A DNA stretch of 64,000 nt from an uncultured Collinsella sp. (GTDB lineage Bacteria; Actinomycetota; Coriobacteriia; Coriobacteriales; Coriobacteriaceae): the NCBI GenBank assembly GCA_937950325.1, contig CALFDJ010000016.1:5826-69825 (forward strand). Direction: 5' to 3'. How positions within the stretch are numbered: the first letter of the stretch is position 1; the number at the start of each line of letters is the position of its first letter. Below the pieces are notes generated by a model. That model was not told the origin of the DNA. It saw only the letters and a list, made by a program, of their open reading frames with translations, and ran no database searches. Made by a program: the position numbers and the translations under genes. This document shows positions 17,013 through 25,850 of the stretch, piece by piece.

Positions 17013-17641
17013 TAGTGCTTGCCGTTGGCGGAGGCGGCGCCGTTGACGTGGTCGCGGGCATAGATCACGCCGTGCACGATTGCCAGACCGGCGGCATCTG
17101 CGGCGCGGGCGCAGGTGTCCTGGAAATCCTCGGCCTCGCGGGCGCGCAGCTGCTTGAGCACGTAGTCTGCCACGGCCATCTTGCCGGGAGGGTTGCCGAT
17201 ACCGGTGCGGATGCGGCTGAAGTCGCGGCTGCCCATCTTGTCGATGATGGAACGCAGGCCGTTGTGGCCGGCATGGCCGCCGCCCACCTTAACACGCACG
17301 TCGCCGGCGGGAATATCGAGCTCGTCGTGGATGACGAGCAGCTCCTCGGCCTTGATCTTGTACTCGCGGCAGAGTTTGGAGATGGGCCCGCCCGAGGTGT
17401 TCATGTACGACTGCGGCTTGACCAGTACAATCTGGCGCTTGCCGCCCTCTTCCTCGGGATCGTTGATGTTGATGAGCGCGACCTCGGCGCCGGCCTGGTT
17501 TTTCCAGTACGTGACGCCGGCCTGACGGGCCAACTCGTCGATCGCCTTAAAGCCGGCGTTGTGGCGGGTCTCGGCATATTCCTCGCCAGGGTTGCCAAGC
17601 CCGGCAACCATGCGAATCTTAAGCGGCTGTGCAGCTGCCAT
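17012..17641 (-). CDS. pth: Peptidyl-tRNA hydrolase
   Basis: Releases peptides from stalled peptidyl-tRNA so the tRNA can be reused. The 209 residues contain the hallmark motifs: VAGLGNPGEEYAETRHNAG with the catalytic histidine (TRHN), KPQSYMNTSG, VIHDELDIPAG, GGGHAGHNGLRSI and RIRTGIGNP. The final 15 residues are a variable tail. It lies downstream of prs on the same strand, separated by 242 bases holding a long nested hairpin. Confidence 0.97.
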   Translation of the reverse strand: MAAAQPLKIRMVAGLGNPGEEYAETRHNAGFKAIDELARQAGVTYWKNQAGAEVALININDPEEEGGKRQIVLVKPQSYMNTSGGPISKLCREYKIKAEELLVIHDELDIPAGDVRVKVGGGHAGHNGLRSIIDKMGSRDFSRIRTGIGNPPGKMAVADYVLKQLRAREAEDFQDTCARAADAAGLAIVHGVIYARDHVNGAASANGKH

Positions 17642-17759
17642 ATTTGTCCTTCCGTTACATAAAAAGTTTAATCAACGACAAAGGCTACCACGCCCGCCGA
17701 AGGCGAGGAAAGGTTGCAGCAAAGTCATTTCAGAAAACAGCTGCCCCGAGACAGCAGGA

Positions 17760-17858
17760 AGCCCCGGACACGCCGGGAGGGGTTATCAAAGCGAACATCC
17801 CGCAGCCGCAAAGCGGCGAGGACGTTCGCGTGATAACCCCGCAGGCGTGTCCGGGGCT
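17760..17858. repeat. 99-bp nested hairpin between prs and pth
   Basis: Three to four concentric stems: 17760-17774 with 17844-17858 (15 bp, perfect), 17779-17788 with 17831-17840 (10 bp, perfect), 17791-17796 with 17824-17829 (6 bp), and a tip GCCGC-AAA-GCGGC at 17805-17817. No T-run follows on the minus strand, so it is not a standard terminator. Confidence 0.88.
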
Positions 17859-17883
17859 CCGGAGGGATGCGAGGGTCGAGCGA

Positions 17884-18870
17884 CTACAGTGCGAAGTCGC
17901 CGCCGACGAGCGTGGAGACGGGCTCCTCGTGGTAAACGGCGGAGATGGCCTGAGCGAACTCCTCGGCGACCGAGATGGTCTTGATCTTGCCGCCGACCTC
18001 GACGGGAATGGCGTCGGTGACGAGGCACTCGACGATCGGGGCGTCGTTCAGACGCTCGATGGCCGGACCGGAGAAGATGCCGTGGGTGGCGCAGACGTAG
18101 ATGTCGCCAGCGCCCATAGCCTTGAGCTCCTTGACGTTGGCGCACAGGGTGCCAGCGGTGTCGATCATGTCGTCGTTGATGATGCAGGTCTTGCCCTTGA
18201 TGTCACCGATGATGCCCATGACCTCGGCGGCGTTGTGGCGCGGACGGCCCTTGTGGGCGATGGCCAGGTCGCAGCCGAGCATGTCGGACAGCTTCTTGGC
18301 GGCCTTGGCGCGGCCCACATCGGGGGAGACGACAACCAGGTTGTCGGTGTCGAAGTGCATGTCGTTGTAGTACTGGCCAAACAGCGGCAGCGCGGACAGG
18401 TGGTTAACCGGGATATCGAAGAAGCCCTGGATCTGGCCCTGGTGCAGGTCGAGGGTGATGATGCGGTTGACGCCGGCGCGCTCGAGCAGGTTGGCGACGA
18501 GGCGGGCGGTGATGGGCTCACGCGGGCCGGCCTTGCGGTCCTGGCGGGCATAGCCGTAGTGGGTGATAACGGCGGTGATGGAGCGGGCGGATGCGCGCTT
18601 AGCAGCGTCGGTGGCGATGAGCAGCTCCATGAGCATGTCGTTGACGTTGCCGCCAGCCACGGACTGAATCAGGAAGACGTCGGCGCCGCGGACGGTCTCG
18701 TCGTAGCGGGCGTAAATCTCACCATTGGCGAACTGCTTTAGCGTAAGGCCCGAAAGCTCGACCCCAAGGTACTCAGCGATCTTCTGAGCGAGGGGACGGT
18801 TGGAGGAACCGGAATACACGCGGATGGACTTGCGCATATTCTCCGACTTCTCGGGATCATTAATCGGCAT
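17884..18870 (-). CDS. prs: Ribose-phosphate pyrophosphokinase (PRPP synthetase)
   Basis: Makes PRPP from ribose 5-phosphate and ATP for purine, pyrimidine, histidine and NAD synthesis; it supplies the substrate of PurF in this window. The 328 residues show VYSGSSNRPLAQKIAEYLG, FANGEIYARYDETVRGADVFLIQS, the flexible loop with YARQDRKAGPREPITA, and the PRPP site near TCIINDDMIDTAGTL. It is full length. AAAGGAGAAGG precedes the ATG. It lies downstream of glmU, in the order often seen in Gram-positive bacteria (glmU-prs-pth). Confidence 0.97.
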   Translation of the reverse strand: MPINDPEKSENMRKSIRVYSGSSNRPLAQKIAEYLGVELSGLTLKQFANGEIYARYDETVRGADVFLIQSVAGGNVNDMLMELLIATDAAKRASARSITAVITHYGYARQDRKAGPREPITARLVANLLERAGVNRIITLDLHQGQIQGFFDIPVNHLSALPLFGQYYNDMHFDTDNLVVVSPDVGRAKAAKKLSDMLGCDLAIAHKGRPRHNAAEVMGIIGDIKGKTCIINDDMIDTAGTLCANVKELKAMGAGDIYVCATHGIFSGPAIERLNDAPIVECLVTDAIPVEVGGKIKTISVAEEFAQAISAVYHEEPVSTLVGGDFAL

Positions 18871-19013
18871 TACCCTTCTCCTTTATACATCGAATGCCAT
18901 ATAGATGCCTTTTTGCATTGTAACCGCGCGACGGGGTTAATCGGGTCTTGATAACGTCTTTACCGTCAACGGACACGAACCGACCACTCATCCGGTCGCG
19001 CAGGTCACGATAG

Positions 19014-19047
19014 AAAAAGGAGCCGTCCCCATGGAACAGCTCCTTTT
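19014..19047 (-). terminator. Intrinsic terminator after glmU
   Basis: On the minus strand GGAGC and GCTCC enclose an inner GTTCC/GGGAC-like pairing and are followed by TTTTT. It separates glmU from prs. Confidence 0.8.
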
Positions 19048-19062
19048 GTGCTTGGTAAAGCG

Positions 19063-20475
19063 TTATGCCTCGTCGTCCTCGTGCAGACGGCGGCGATAAT
19101 CGGCGGCCCAGCCCTCAATATTTACCTGACGGGCGCGGCCCAGACCGAGTGCGTCGGCCGGAACCGGCTCGGTGATGACGGAGCCGGCGGCCACGAGCGC
19201 ACCGTCGCCAATCTGGGCGGGCGCGACCATCATGGTGTCGGAACCGATGAAGGCATCCTTGCCGATGACGGTCTTGTGCTTGTGGACGCCGTCGTAGTTG
19301 CAGGTGATGGAGCCCGCGCCCACGTTGACGCCGGAGCCCATGGTGGTGTCGCCGATGTAGGACAGGTGGGGCACCTTGGAACCCTCGCCGATCGTGGACT
19401 TCTTGATCTCCACGTGCGTGCCGGCCTTGGAGCCGTCGAGCATGTGGGTGCCCGGGCGCAGGTAGGCGCGCGGGCCGCAGTCGACGCCGTTCTCGATGAC
19501 GGCCTCGATGGCGATGGTCTCATCGATGGTGCAGCCGCTGCCGACGGTGGTGTCGGTGAGGCGACTGTTGGGGCCGAGCTGGCACTCCTCGCCCACGGTG
19601 ACGTGACCGATCAGATGCGTCTGCGGCCACACGATGGTGTCGCGGCCGATGACGGCATCGGGGCCGATCCAGGCCTGCGTGGGGTCGATGAAGGTAACGC
19701 CCTCGGCCATCCAGTGCTCGTTGATGCGGTCGCGCGCGATGGCGGTGAGCTGCGCGAGCTGGATGCGGCTGTTGACGCCCAGGCCGTCGCGGTAGTCATC
19801 GCAGTGAAAGATGGAGACTGCCTGGCCGTGACCCTTGAGGATTTCGAGCATGTCGGGCAGGTAGTACTCGGACTGCGCGTTGTCGTTGCCGATCTCGTTA
19901 ATGTGGGCGGCGAGCTGCGCGCCGTCAAAGGCGTAGCAGCCGGCGTTGCACTCCAGCAGCGTGGCGGCCTGCTCGGGCGTGCAGTCCTTCTGCTCGATGA
20001 TGCGCTCGATCTGGCCGTCGGCGCCCAGCTTGATGCGGCCGTAGCCGAAGGGGTCGGGCGGGGTCATGGTCATGACGGTGCAAGCGAGCTCGCCGGTGGC
20101 GACGGTCTGTGCGAACTTGGCGACGGTGTCGGCGGTGATGAGCGGCAGGTCGCCGTTGAGCACGACGACCGGGCCTTGCGCGATGCCGCAGGCCTCGAGC
20201 GCGACCTTCACGGCGTGGCCGGTGCCCAGGCGCTCGGTCTGCTCGACGCACTCGACCTTGGTGGCGCTGTTGGCATAGGCGCCGTCGATGAGGGCGCGCA
20301 TCTCGTCGGCGTGGCTGCCGATGACGACCACGACGCGGCTGCAGCCGGCCTTGATGGTGGCGTCGACGATCCACTGGACCATGGGCTTGCCCAGGATCTT
20401 GTGCGAAACCTTGCAGTGGTTCGACTTCATGCGGGTGCCCTCGCCGGCAGCGAGGATAATTGCGGTTGCGTCCAT
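19063..20475 (-). CDS. glmU: Bifunctional UDP-N-acetylglucosamine pyrophosphorylase / glucosamine-1-phosphate N-acetyltransferase
   Basis: Makes UDP-GlcNAc for peptidoglycan. In the 470 residues, the N-terminal nucleotidyltransferase has AIILAAGEGTRMKSNHCKVSHKI, VVVLNGDLPLI and EYYLPDMLEILK. The C-terminal left-handed beta helix has repeats such as IGPDAVIGRDTIV and GEGSKVPHLSYIGDTTMG, with acetyltransferase residues around NYDGVHKHKTVIGKDAFIGSD. The start with AGGAGATCAC upstream gives the normal length; a longer frame extends 70 residues further but lacks support. Confidence 0.97.
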   Translation of the reverse strand: MDATAIILAAGEGTRMKSNHCKVSHKILGKPMVQWIVDATIKAGCSRVVVVIGSHADEMRALIDGAYANSATKVECVEQTERLGTGHAVKVALEACGIAQGPVVVLNGDLPLITADTVAKFAQTVATGELACTVMTMTPPDPFGYGRIKLGADGQIERIIEQKDCTPEQAATLLECNAGCYAFDGAQLAAHINEIGNDNAQSEYYLPDMLEILKGHGQAVSIFHCDDYRDGLGVNSRIQLAQLTAIARDRINEHWMAEGVTFIDPTQAWIGPDAVIGRDTIVWPQTHLIGHVTVGEECQLGPNSRLTDTTVGSGCTIDETIAIEAVIENGVDCGPRAYLRPGTHMLDGSKAGTHVEIKKSTIGEGSKVPHLSYIGDTTMGSGVNVGAGSITCNYDGVHKHKTVIGKDAFIGSDTMMVAPAQIGDGALVAAGSVITEPVPADALGLGRARQVNIEGWAADYRRRLHEDDEA

Positions 20476-20674
20476 GTGATCTCCTGTTACGTTATAGAGA
20501 CGTGTGTTTGGAAACGATACACGGCGCAATATGATACCGCAGGCATATGTTGAGCGCGTAGCGATTGGCTCATGGCGGCCGATGTCGGTGCCGCCGGCGT
20601 GGCGTTTGCGCTGCTTGCGTGCGGCGTTGGCGGTGCTGCGGAGCTGTCGTTTGAGCGAGGGGACGGGGGTGCCC

Positions 20675-21562
20675 GTGGACAACATACAAGAGGAGTTTGG
20701 CGGCGAGCCCGTCGCGGCATTCTCGATGTCGCATCCGGCTGTGCCGGCCCTCTACATGGTGCTGACGCTGGGGCTCACCATGTTCTCGATGCAGCCGGTG
20801 CTGATTGCGCTGTCACTTGCGGGCGGGCTGACGTATGGATTTGCGACGCGCGGGGCTGCCCGCACGCTGGGCGCACTCCGCTGGCAGCTGCCGGTGATTT
20901 TGATTATCGCGCTGGTCAATCCGCTGTTTAGCGCCTCGGGCTCGACGGAGCTGTTCCGTATTGGCATGCGCGCGGTGTATCTGGAAAGCATGGTATACGG
21001 CCTGTGCATGGGCGGGCTGTTTGTGGCGAGCGTGCTGTGGTTTGAGGCCGCGGCGTCGATGCTCGAATACGACAAGGTGCTCGCGCTGCTGGGCAATGCC
21101 GCACCGGTGATTGCGCTCATGATCTCGATGTGCATGAGGCTTATCCCGCAGTTTTTACGCCGCGGTCGTACGGTGCTGGCGGTGCAGGATGCGATTGATG
21201 TGCCGGGCCGCGCGCCCACCGATCCCGTGCGATCGCGCCTGCGGGCGTCGAGCGTGTTGATGGGCTGGGGCATGGAAGATTCGCTGGAGCGCGCGGACGC
21301 CATGCGCTCCCGTGGGTGGGGCGCCGCGACGCGTCGAACGACGTATGCGCGGTATCGGCTGGGGCGCGGCGATGTTGCCGCGCTGGTTGGGCTTGCGCTG
21401 TTTGGCGCCGCCGCGGTGGCGGTGGCGTGGACCGCGACGACGCAGTATTCGTTTTATCCGCAGCTCTCGGTGCCGGCGCCGTGGCCGGGCTATGTTGTGT
21501 ACGCTGCCTGGATGGTGCTGCCTTGCACGTTGCACGCGATTGATGAGAAGAGGTTTGGCTGA
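20675..21562 (+). CDS. ecfT: ECF transporter transmembrane subunit EcfT
   Basis: A membrane coupling subunit of about 295 residues. It has several hydrophobic helices (VPALYMVLTLGLTMFSMQPVL, LPVILIIALVNPLF) and the EcfT coupling region with MRLIPQFLRRGRTVL, RSRLRASSVLMGWGMEDSLERADAMRSRGWG, where the Ala-Arg-Gly-like short motifs contact the ATPases. Two more helices end the protein. The GTG at 20675 follows a GAGGGGA stretch; ATG 20728 is an alternative, and in-frame codons back to 20504 seem too far upstream. Its TGA overlaps the ATPase ATG. Confidence 0.85.
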   Translation: MDNIQEEFGGEPVAAFSMSHPAVPALYMVLTLGLTMFSMQPVLIALSLAGGLTYGFATRGAARTLGALRWQLPVILIIALVNPLFSASGSTELFRIGMRAVYLESMVYGLCMGGLFVASVLWFEAAASMLEYDKVLALLGNAAPVIALMISMCMRLIPQFLRRGRTVLAVQDAIDVPGRAPTDPVRSRLRASSVLMGWGMEDSLERADAMRSRGWGAATRRTTYARYRLGRGDVAALVGLALFGAAAVAVAWTATTQYSFYPQLSVPAPWPGYVVYAAWMVLPCTLHAIDEKRFG

Positions 21563-23205
21563 TGGCTCGGTTGGATAGGGGCCCGGTGTCGGGCGCGGCG
21601 TGCGGCCCGGATATGCCGGCGATTGAGGTGCGGAGCCTGAGCTTTGCCTACCCCGATACTGATGCTGCGGTGCTCGAGGGGCTCGACTGGTCTGTTCCCC
21701 AAGGTGCATTTGCGCTGCTTGTTGGCGGTACCGGTTCGGGCAAGTCGACGCTGCTGTCGCTGCTCAAGCCCGAGATCGCGCCGGCGGGTACGCTCTCCGG
21801 CGAGCCGCGCGTGCTGGGCGAGAACGTTGCCGACATGGACGTGCGGGCATCGGCGGAGCGCGTGGGTTATGTGTTTCAGGACCCCGAGAACCAGATCGTG
21901 TGCGAGACCGTGTGGCACGAGATGGCGTTTGGTCTGGAAAACTTGGGGCTAGCGCGTGATGAGATGCGCCGTCGCGTATCTGAGACCAGCTATTTCTTTG
22001 GGCTGGAAGATTGGCTCCACCGCGACACCGATACGCTTTCGGGCGGACGCAAGCAGCTGCTGTCGCTGGCGGCTGTGCTGGCATTACGCCCGCGCGTGCT
22101 GCTGCTCGACGAGCCCACGTCTCAGCTCGATCCCGTTGCTGAGAAGAATTTCCTGCACGCGCTGTTTCGTGTGAATCGCGAGCTGGGCTGCACGGTTGTT
22201 GTGGCGACGCATCAGCCGCGCCCAATGCTCGAATACGCGACGCGTGCGTACCGGATTGAGGACGGTCGCGTGCGCGAGGTGGCGGATATGGCTTCTTTGG
22301 GACGCCGAGAATCGCTGTTTTCCGATGACATGTTGGGGTGGGGTGCCATCCGATGTGCAAAAAACGGAGTATTCAGCAGGCGTGAGGACAATTTGGGCTC
22401 TCTGGAGCCGCCCGGGGACGTATCGAGCGCGAAAAAAAGTTCAGAATTGGACAAATCGTCCGAATTTGTGGCGCAAACGTCGCTCGAGAATGGCTCGGAA
22501 GCCTTCCCGCGCACGGATGGAAGCAGAATACTCCAAAAAATGCACGGCGGGTCGGCTACCACCCTGTCGGAAGGCTGGTTTCGCTACGATCGCGCGGGCG
22601 GTTGGGTGCTGCGCGGGCTCGACGTGGCGTTTTCGGCCGGTGCGGTGCATGCGATCGTGGGCGGCAACGGATGCGGTAAGTCGACGATACTCTCGGTGCT
22701 GGCGAAGACCGCCAAGCTGCAGCGCGGCCGCATGGTGCGCGGAGCGGCCTCGGCGGCGCTGCTGCCTCAGAATCCCAAAGCATTGCTGGTTGCCGATACG
22801 GTTCGCGACGAGCTGATGGAATGGGCTTCGACCTGCGGATATGACGAGACCGTGGCGCGGGAGCGTGCGGCGAGCTTGGGGTTGTCGGGTCTGGATGGAC
22901 GCCATCCGTACGATCTTTCGGGCGGGCAGCGTCAACTGCTTGCATTGGCAAAACTGCTGCTAATCGGCCCCGAACTGCTATTGCTCGATGAGCCCACCAA
23001 GGGTCTAGACCTGTTCAGCCGCCGCATCATCGCCCGCGCCCTGCGTGACCATGCGAAGGCTGGCGGCACCGTCATCATGGCTACGCACGATTTGGACTTT
23101 GCCGAGCAGGTAGCCGACGACGTCGCCATGATGTTTGACGGCGAGATTGCCTGCATGGAGCCGCCGGCCGACTTCTTTGCCGACAACGTGTTCTATAGGG
23201 CGTGA
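21562..23205 (+). CDS. Fused double ATPase of an ECF transporter (EcfA1-EcfA2)
   Basis: One 547-residue chain with two ABC domains. The first (about 15-250) has GGTGSGKST, FQDPENQIVCETV, LSGGRKQLL, and LLLDEPTSQLD. The second (about 335-540) has GGNGCGKST, LPQNPKALLVADTV, LSGGQRQLL, and LLLDEPTKGLD. A polar linker of about 80 residues joins them and is less GC-rich than the rest. In many ECF systems the two ATPases are separate genes. The ATG overlaps the ecfT stop by one base and the S-component gene starts five bases after its end, so the three form one transcript. Confidence 0.92.
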   Translation: MARLDRGPVSGAACGPDMPAIEVRSLSFAYPDTDAAVLEGLDWSVPQGAFALLVGGTGSGKSTLLSLLKPEIAPAGTLSGEPRVLGENVADMDVRASAERVGYVFQDPENQIVCETVWHEMAFGLENLGLARDEMRRRVSETSYFFGLEDWLHRDTDTLSGGRKQLLSLAAVLALRPRVLLLDEPTSQLDPVAEKNFLHALFRVNRELGCTVVVATHQPRPMLEYATRAYRIEDGRVREVADMASLGRRESLFSDDMLGWGAIRCAKNGVFSRREDNLGSLEPPGDVSSAKKSSELDKSSEFVAQTSLENGSEAFPRTDGSRILQKMHGGSATTLSEGWFRYDRAGGWVLRGLDVAFSAGAVHAIVGGNGCGKSTILSVLAKTAKLQRGRMVRGAASAALLPQNPKALLVADTVRDELMEWASTCGYDETVARERAASLGLSGLDGRHPYDLSGGQRQLLALAKLLLIGPELLLLDEPTKGLDLFSRRIIARALRDHAKAGGTVIMATHDLDFAEQVADDVAMMFDGEIACMEPPADFFADNVFYRA

Positions 23206-23209
23206 TGGG

Positions 23210-23923
23210 ATGACGGACTGTCGTTTCTCGCGTTTGCTTGCAAAACTGGAGATCCCGCTGTTGTTGGCGGTGCCGGCGGTAATGGCTGCGGCGTTGCTGG
23301 CGGGTGTTGAGCAGGCGGCGCTTGCCATGCTTGTCGTGGTGGCGCTGGTGCTCGCGCTGTTCTTTGCGGGTTACGAGGCATCTCGTCCGGGATTGCGCCA
23401 GATTATGCCCACGCTGGTGCTGGCGGCGCTGGCGGCGGCGGGGCGCATCCTGTTTGGGCCCATTCCCGACTTTAAGCCGGTGAGCGCCATCGCCATTATC
23501 GCGGGGGCGACGCTTGGTCGCCGCAACGGTTTTATGGTTGGCGCGCTGGCGGCGCTGACCAGCAATTTCTTTTTTGGACAGGGCATGTGGACGCCGTGGC
23601 AGATGTATGCCTGGGGGCTCGTGGGATACGTTGGCGGTGCGCTGGCGTATGCGGGTGCGTTCGACCGCGCCGACGGCACCGTGCGCATGCCAGCGCTGCT
23701 GGCGTACGGCTTTGCGTCGGGCCTGCTCTATGGCGTCGTGATCAACGCGTATGACATCATTGGATTTGTACGGCCGCTTACTTGGGCGGGTGCCGTGGCA
23801 CGTCTTGCCACGGCGGTGCCGTTCGATATCACGCACGGCCTTGCGACCTGCGTGTTTTTGGCCGCCTTGTACAAGCCTTGGTGCCGTCGCATTAACCGTG
23901 TCGTCGTGAAATACGGACTGTAG
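23210..23923 (+). CDS. ECF transporter substrate-binding S component, substrate unknown
   Basis: A 237-residue membrane protein with about six helices. The segment ISGATLGRRNGFMVGALAAL-like (here AIIAGATLGRRNGFMVG), SNFFFGQGMWTPWQMYAWGLVGYVGG and AYGFASGLLYGVVINAYDII is typical of vitamin-type S components. It would bind the vitamin or metabolite and pair with the EcfT/EcfA module. Sequence alone does not reveal the ligand. The start at 23210 gives the shortest gap to the ATPase gene and a normal length; a longer in-frame option starts inside the ATPase gene. Confidence 0.85.
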   Translation: MTDCRFSRLLAKLEIPLLLAVPAVMAAALLAGVEQAALAMLVVVALVLALFFAGYEASRPGLRQIMPTLVLAALAAAGRILFGPIPDFKPVSAIAIIAGATLGRRNGFMVGALAALTSNFFFGQGMWTPWQMYAWGLVGYVGGALAYAGAFDRADGTVRMPALLAYGFASGLLYGVVINAYDIIGFVRPLTWAGAVARLATAVPFDITHGLATCVFLAALYKPWCRRINRVVVKYGL

Positions 23924-23947
23924 GGCATTTCGCGTTCCCACACGAAC

Positions 23948-24010
23948 TTGCGGTGGAATAGTTCTCGTTTTTGGCTATTTGCTGCCCAAACAGGAACTAC
24001 TCCACCGCAA
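23948..24010. repeat. 17-bp inverted repeat between the ECF operon and xth
   Basis: TTGCGGTGGAATAGTTC at 23948-23964 and GAACTACTCCACCGCAA at 23994-24010 pair with one mismatch around a 29-base loop. It may serve as a transcript end for the converging genes, but there is no T-run. Confidence 0.75.
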
Positions 24011-24071
24011 CTTATAGGGGGAGAGGGGTCACATGATCTGTTTTCCTCTGTCCCCCAGGAATTGCTTGGCG

Positions 24072-24890
24072 CTAGAGCTCTAGCGTGAGGGTGACGGGGC
24101 AGTGGTCGCTGCCGAAGATATCGCCGCGGATGCCGGCGTCGCGCACGTTGCCGGCGATTGCGTCGCTCACCAGGAAGTAATCGATGCGCCAGCCGGCGTT
24201 GTTCTTGCGGGCATTAAAGCGATAGCTCCACCAGCTGTAGACACCCTCGACGTCGGGGTTTGCCGCGCGCCAGGTATCGGTAAAACCGGCGTCGAGCAGC
24301 TCGGTAAACTTACCACGCTCTTCGTCCGAAAAGCCTGCGTTGCCGCGGTTGGACTTGGGGTTCTTAAGGTCGATCTCCTCGTGAGCCACGTTAAAGTCGC
24401 CACAGGTCACTACGGGCTTTCCGGTCTCGCGCTCGAGGCCTGCCAAAAAGCCGCGATAGGCATCGTCCCAGGCCATGCGTACATCGATGCGCGCGAGCTC
24501 ATTTTGGGCGTTGGGCGTATAGACGTCCACGAACCAAAACTTGTCGAACTCGAGCGCACAGACGCGGCCCTCGGTTGCGGCTTGGGCGACGAGCTCGGCC
24601 GCCTCGCCCTCGCCGGCGTGGGGCAGCAGCGCATCGGCGCGCAGCACGCGCAGCGGTTCCTGGCGGCTAAAGACCGCGGTGCCCGAGTAGCCCTTGCGCT
24701 CGGCGTAGCTCCAGGTTTGGTGATAGCCAGGCAGGTCAATATCGACCTGGCCCTCCTGCAGCTTGGTTTCTTGCAGCGCCAGGATATCGACATCGAGCTC
24801 CTGTGCGATCTGGATAAAGCTTGGGTCTTTTTTGAGCACGGCGCGCAGGCCGTTGACGTTCCACGAGGCGAAAGTGTAAGTCTGAGGCAT
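24072..24890 (-). CDS. xth: Exodeoxyribonuclease III / AP endonuclease
   Basis: Cuts DNA at abasic sites and degrades 3' ends in base-excision repair. The 272 residues have the endonuclease/exonuclease/phosphatase fold with FASWNVNGLRAVLKK, DILALQETKLQEGQVDI, DVYTPNAQNELARIDVR, VTCGDFNVAHEEIDLKNPK and a C-terminal IFGSDHCPVTLTLEL carrying the catalytic Asp-His pair. Metal-binding Asn, Glu, Asp and His are all present, so it should be active. It converges on the ECF operon. Confidence 0.96.
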   Translation of the reverse strand: MPQTYTFASWNVNGLRAVLKKDPSFIQIAQELDVDILALQETKLQEGQVDIDLPGYHQTWSYAERKGYSGTAVFSRQEPLRVLRADALLPHAGEGEAAELVAQAATEGRVCALEFDKFWFVDVYTPNAQNELARIDVRMAWDDAYRGFLAGLERETGKPVVTCGDFNVAHEEIDLKNPKSNRGNAGFSDEERGKFTELLDAGFTDTWRAANPDVEGVYSWWSYRFNARKNNAGWRIDYFLVSDAIAGNVRDAGIRGDIFGSDHCPVTLTLEL

Positions 24891-25003
24891 GGTGTCCTTT
24901 CGACGGGGTTGGCAGGCTTAAGATTAGCGCAACAGGGGCGGGGCGGAGTCCGCGAGTGATGGTGCAAACGCCGCCGTCCCTAAGACACGGACGGAGGACA
25001 TAT

Positions 25004-25756
25004 ATGACGCAGGCAATATCGGGTCCCAAGCGGGCCTCCGCCGCGCTGGCGGAGCTGTTCGAAACCCATAGCCACGTGGCCTTCTTTGGCGGCGCGGGCG
25101 TTTCCACGGCAAGCGGCATTCCCGATTTTCGCAGCGTGGACGGTCTGTATCACCGGCGGTTTTCCTATCCGCCCGAGACTATGCTCTCGCACAGCTTCTA
25201 CGAGGCGCATCCGGCGGAGTTTTTCGACTTCTACCGGACCAAGATGATCGCCCTTAACGCCAAGCCCAACCACTGCCACGCCAAGCTGGCGGAGCTGGAG
25301 CGCGCCGGCAAGCTCGATGCCGTGGTGACGCAAAATATCGACGGCCTGCATCAGGCGGCTGGTTCACGGCGCGTGTTTGAGCTGCATGGCTCGGTCCACC
25401 GCAATATCTGTCAGACATGCGGCGCGGTCTACAACGCCGAATGGATTTGCGCGCGCGAGCACGAGGATGCCGCGGGCGTGCCCGTGTGTCCTGCGTGCGG
25501 CGGTCGCGTCAAGCCCGATGTGGTCCTCTACGAAGAGCCGCTCGATGAGCGTGTGCTTACCGGCGCCGTTGCTGCCATCGCCGCAGCCGACGCCCTCGTC
25601 GTGGGTGGAACCTCGCTCGTAGTGTATCCGGCGGCGGGCCTCACTCGTTACTTTACTGGCGATACGCTGGCCATTTGCAATTTGGCGCCCACCGATCAGG
25701 ATGCAAATGCCGACCTGCTGATTTCTTGCGACATCGCGGCCGCGTTTGCGTTCTAG
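25004..25756 (+). CDS. cobB: NAD-dependent protein deacylase (sirtuin, CobB type)
   Basis: Removes acyl groups from lysines using NAD. The 250 residues have FFGGAGVSTASGIPDFRS near 27, TQNIDGLHQAAGS, the catalytic histidine in ELHGSVHRNIC and four zinc cysteines (CQTCGAVY and CPACGGRV), then VGGTSLVVYPAAGL. All key residues are kept. GGACGGAGGACA lies just before this ATG, which fixes the start. It stands between xth (divergent) and the folate gene, 94 bases away. Confidence 0.94.
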   Translation: MTQAISGPKRASAALAELFETHSHVAFFGGAGVSTASGIPDFRSVDGLYHRRFSYPPETMLSHSFYEAHPAEFFDFYRTKMIALNAKPNHCHAKLAELERAGKLDAVVTQNIDGLHQAAGSRRVFELHGSVHRNICQTCGAVYNAEWICAREHEDAAGVPVCPACGGRVKPDVVLYEEPLDERVLTGAVAAIAAADALVVGGTSLVVYPAAGLTRYFTGDTLAICNLAPTDQDANADLLISCDIAAAFAF

Positions 25757-25850
25757 CCCGCGCGCGCGGATACAATAGAAAGACTGATTGCAAAGCGATC
25801 CCGCCGCCAGCGCCCGAGCGCGGCGGCGTGGGCATTTTAGGAGGATGTTC

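Noticed and set aside
19048..20553. A 501-codon plus-strand frame opposite glmU
   Set aside because: GlmU on the minus strand has full motifs; the other frame has Gly/Val/Asp-rich antisense composition.
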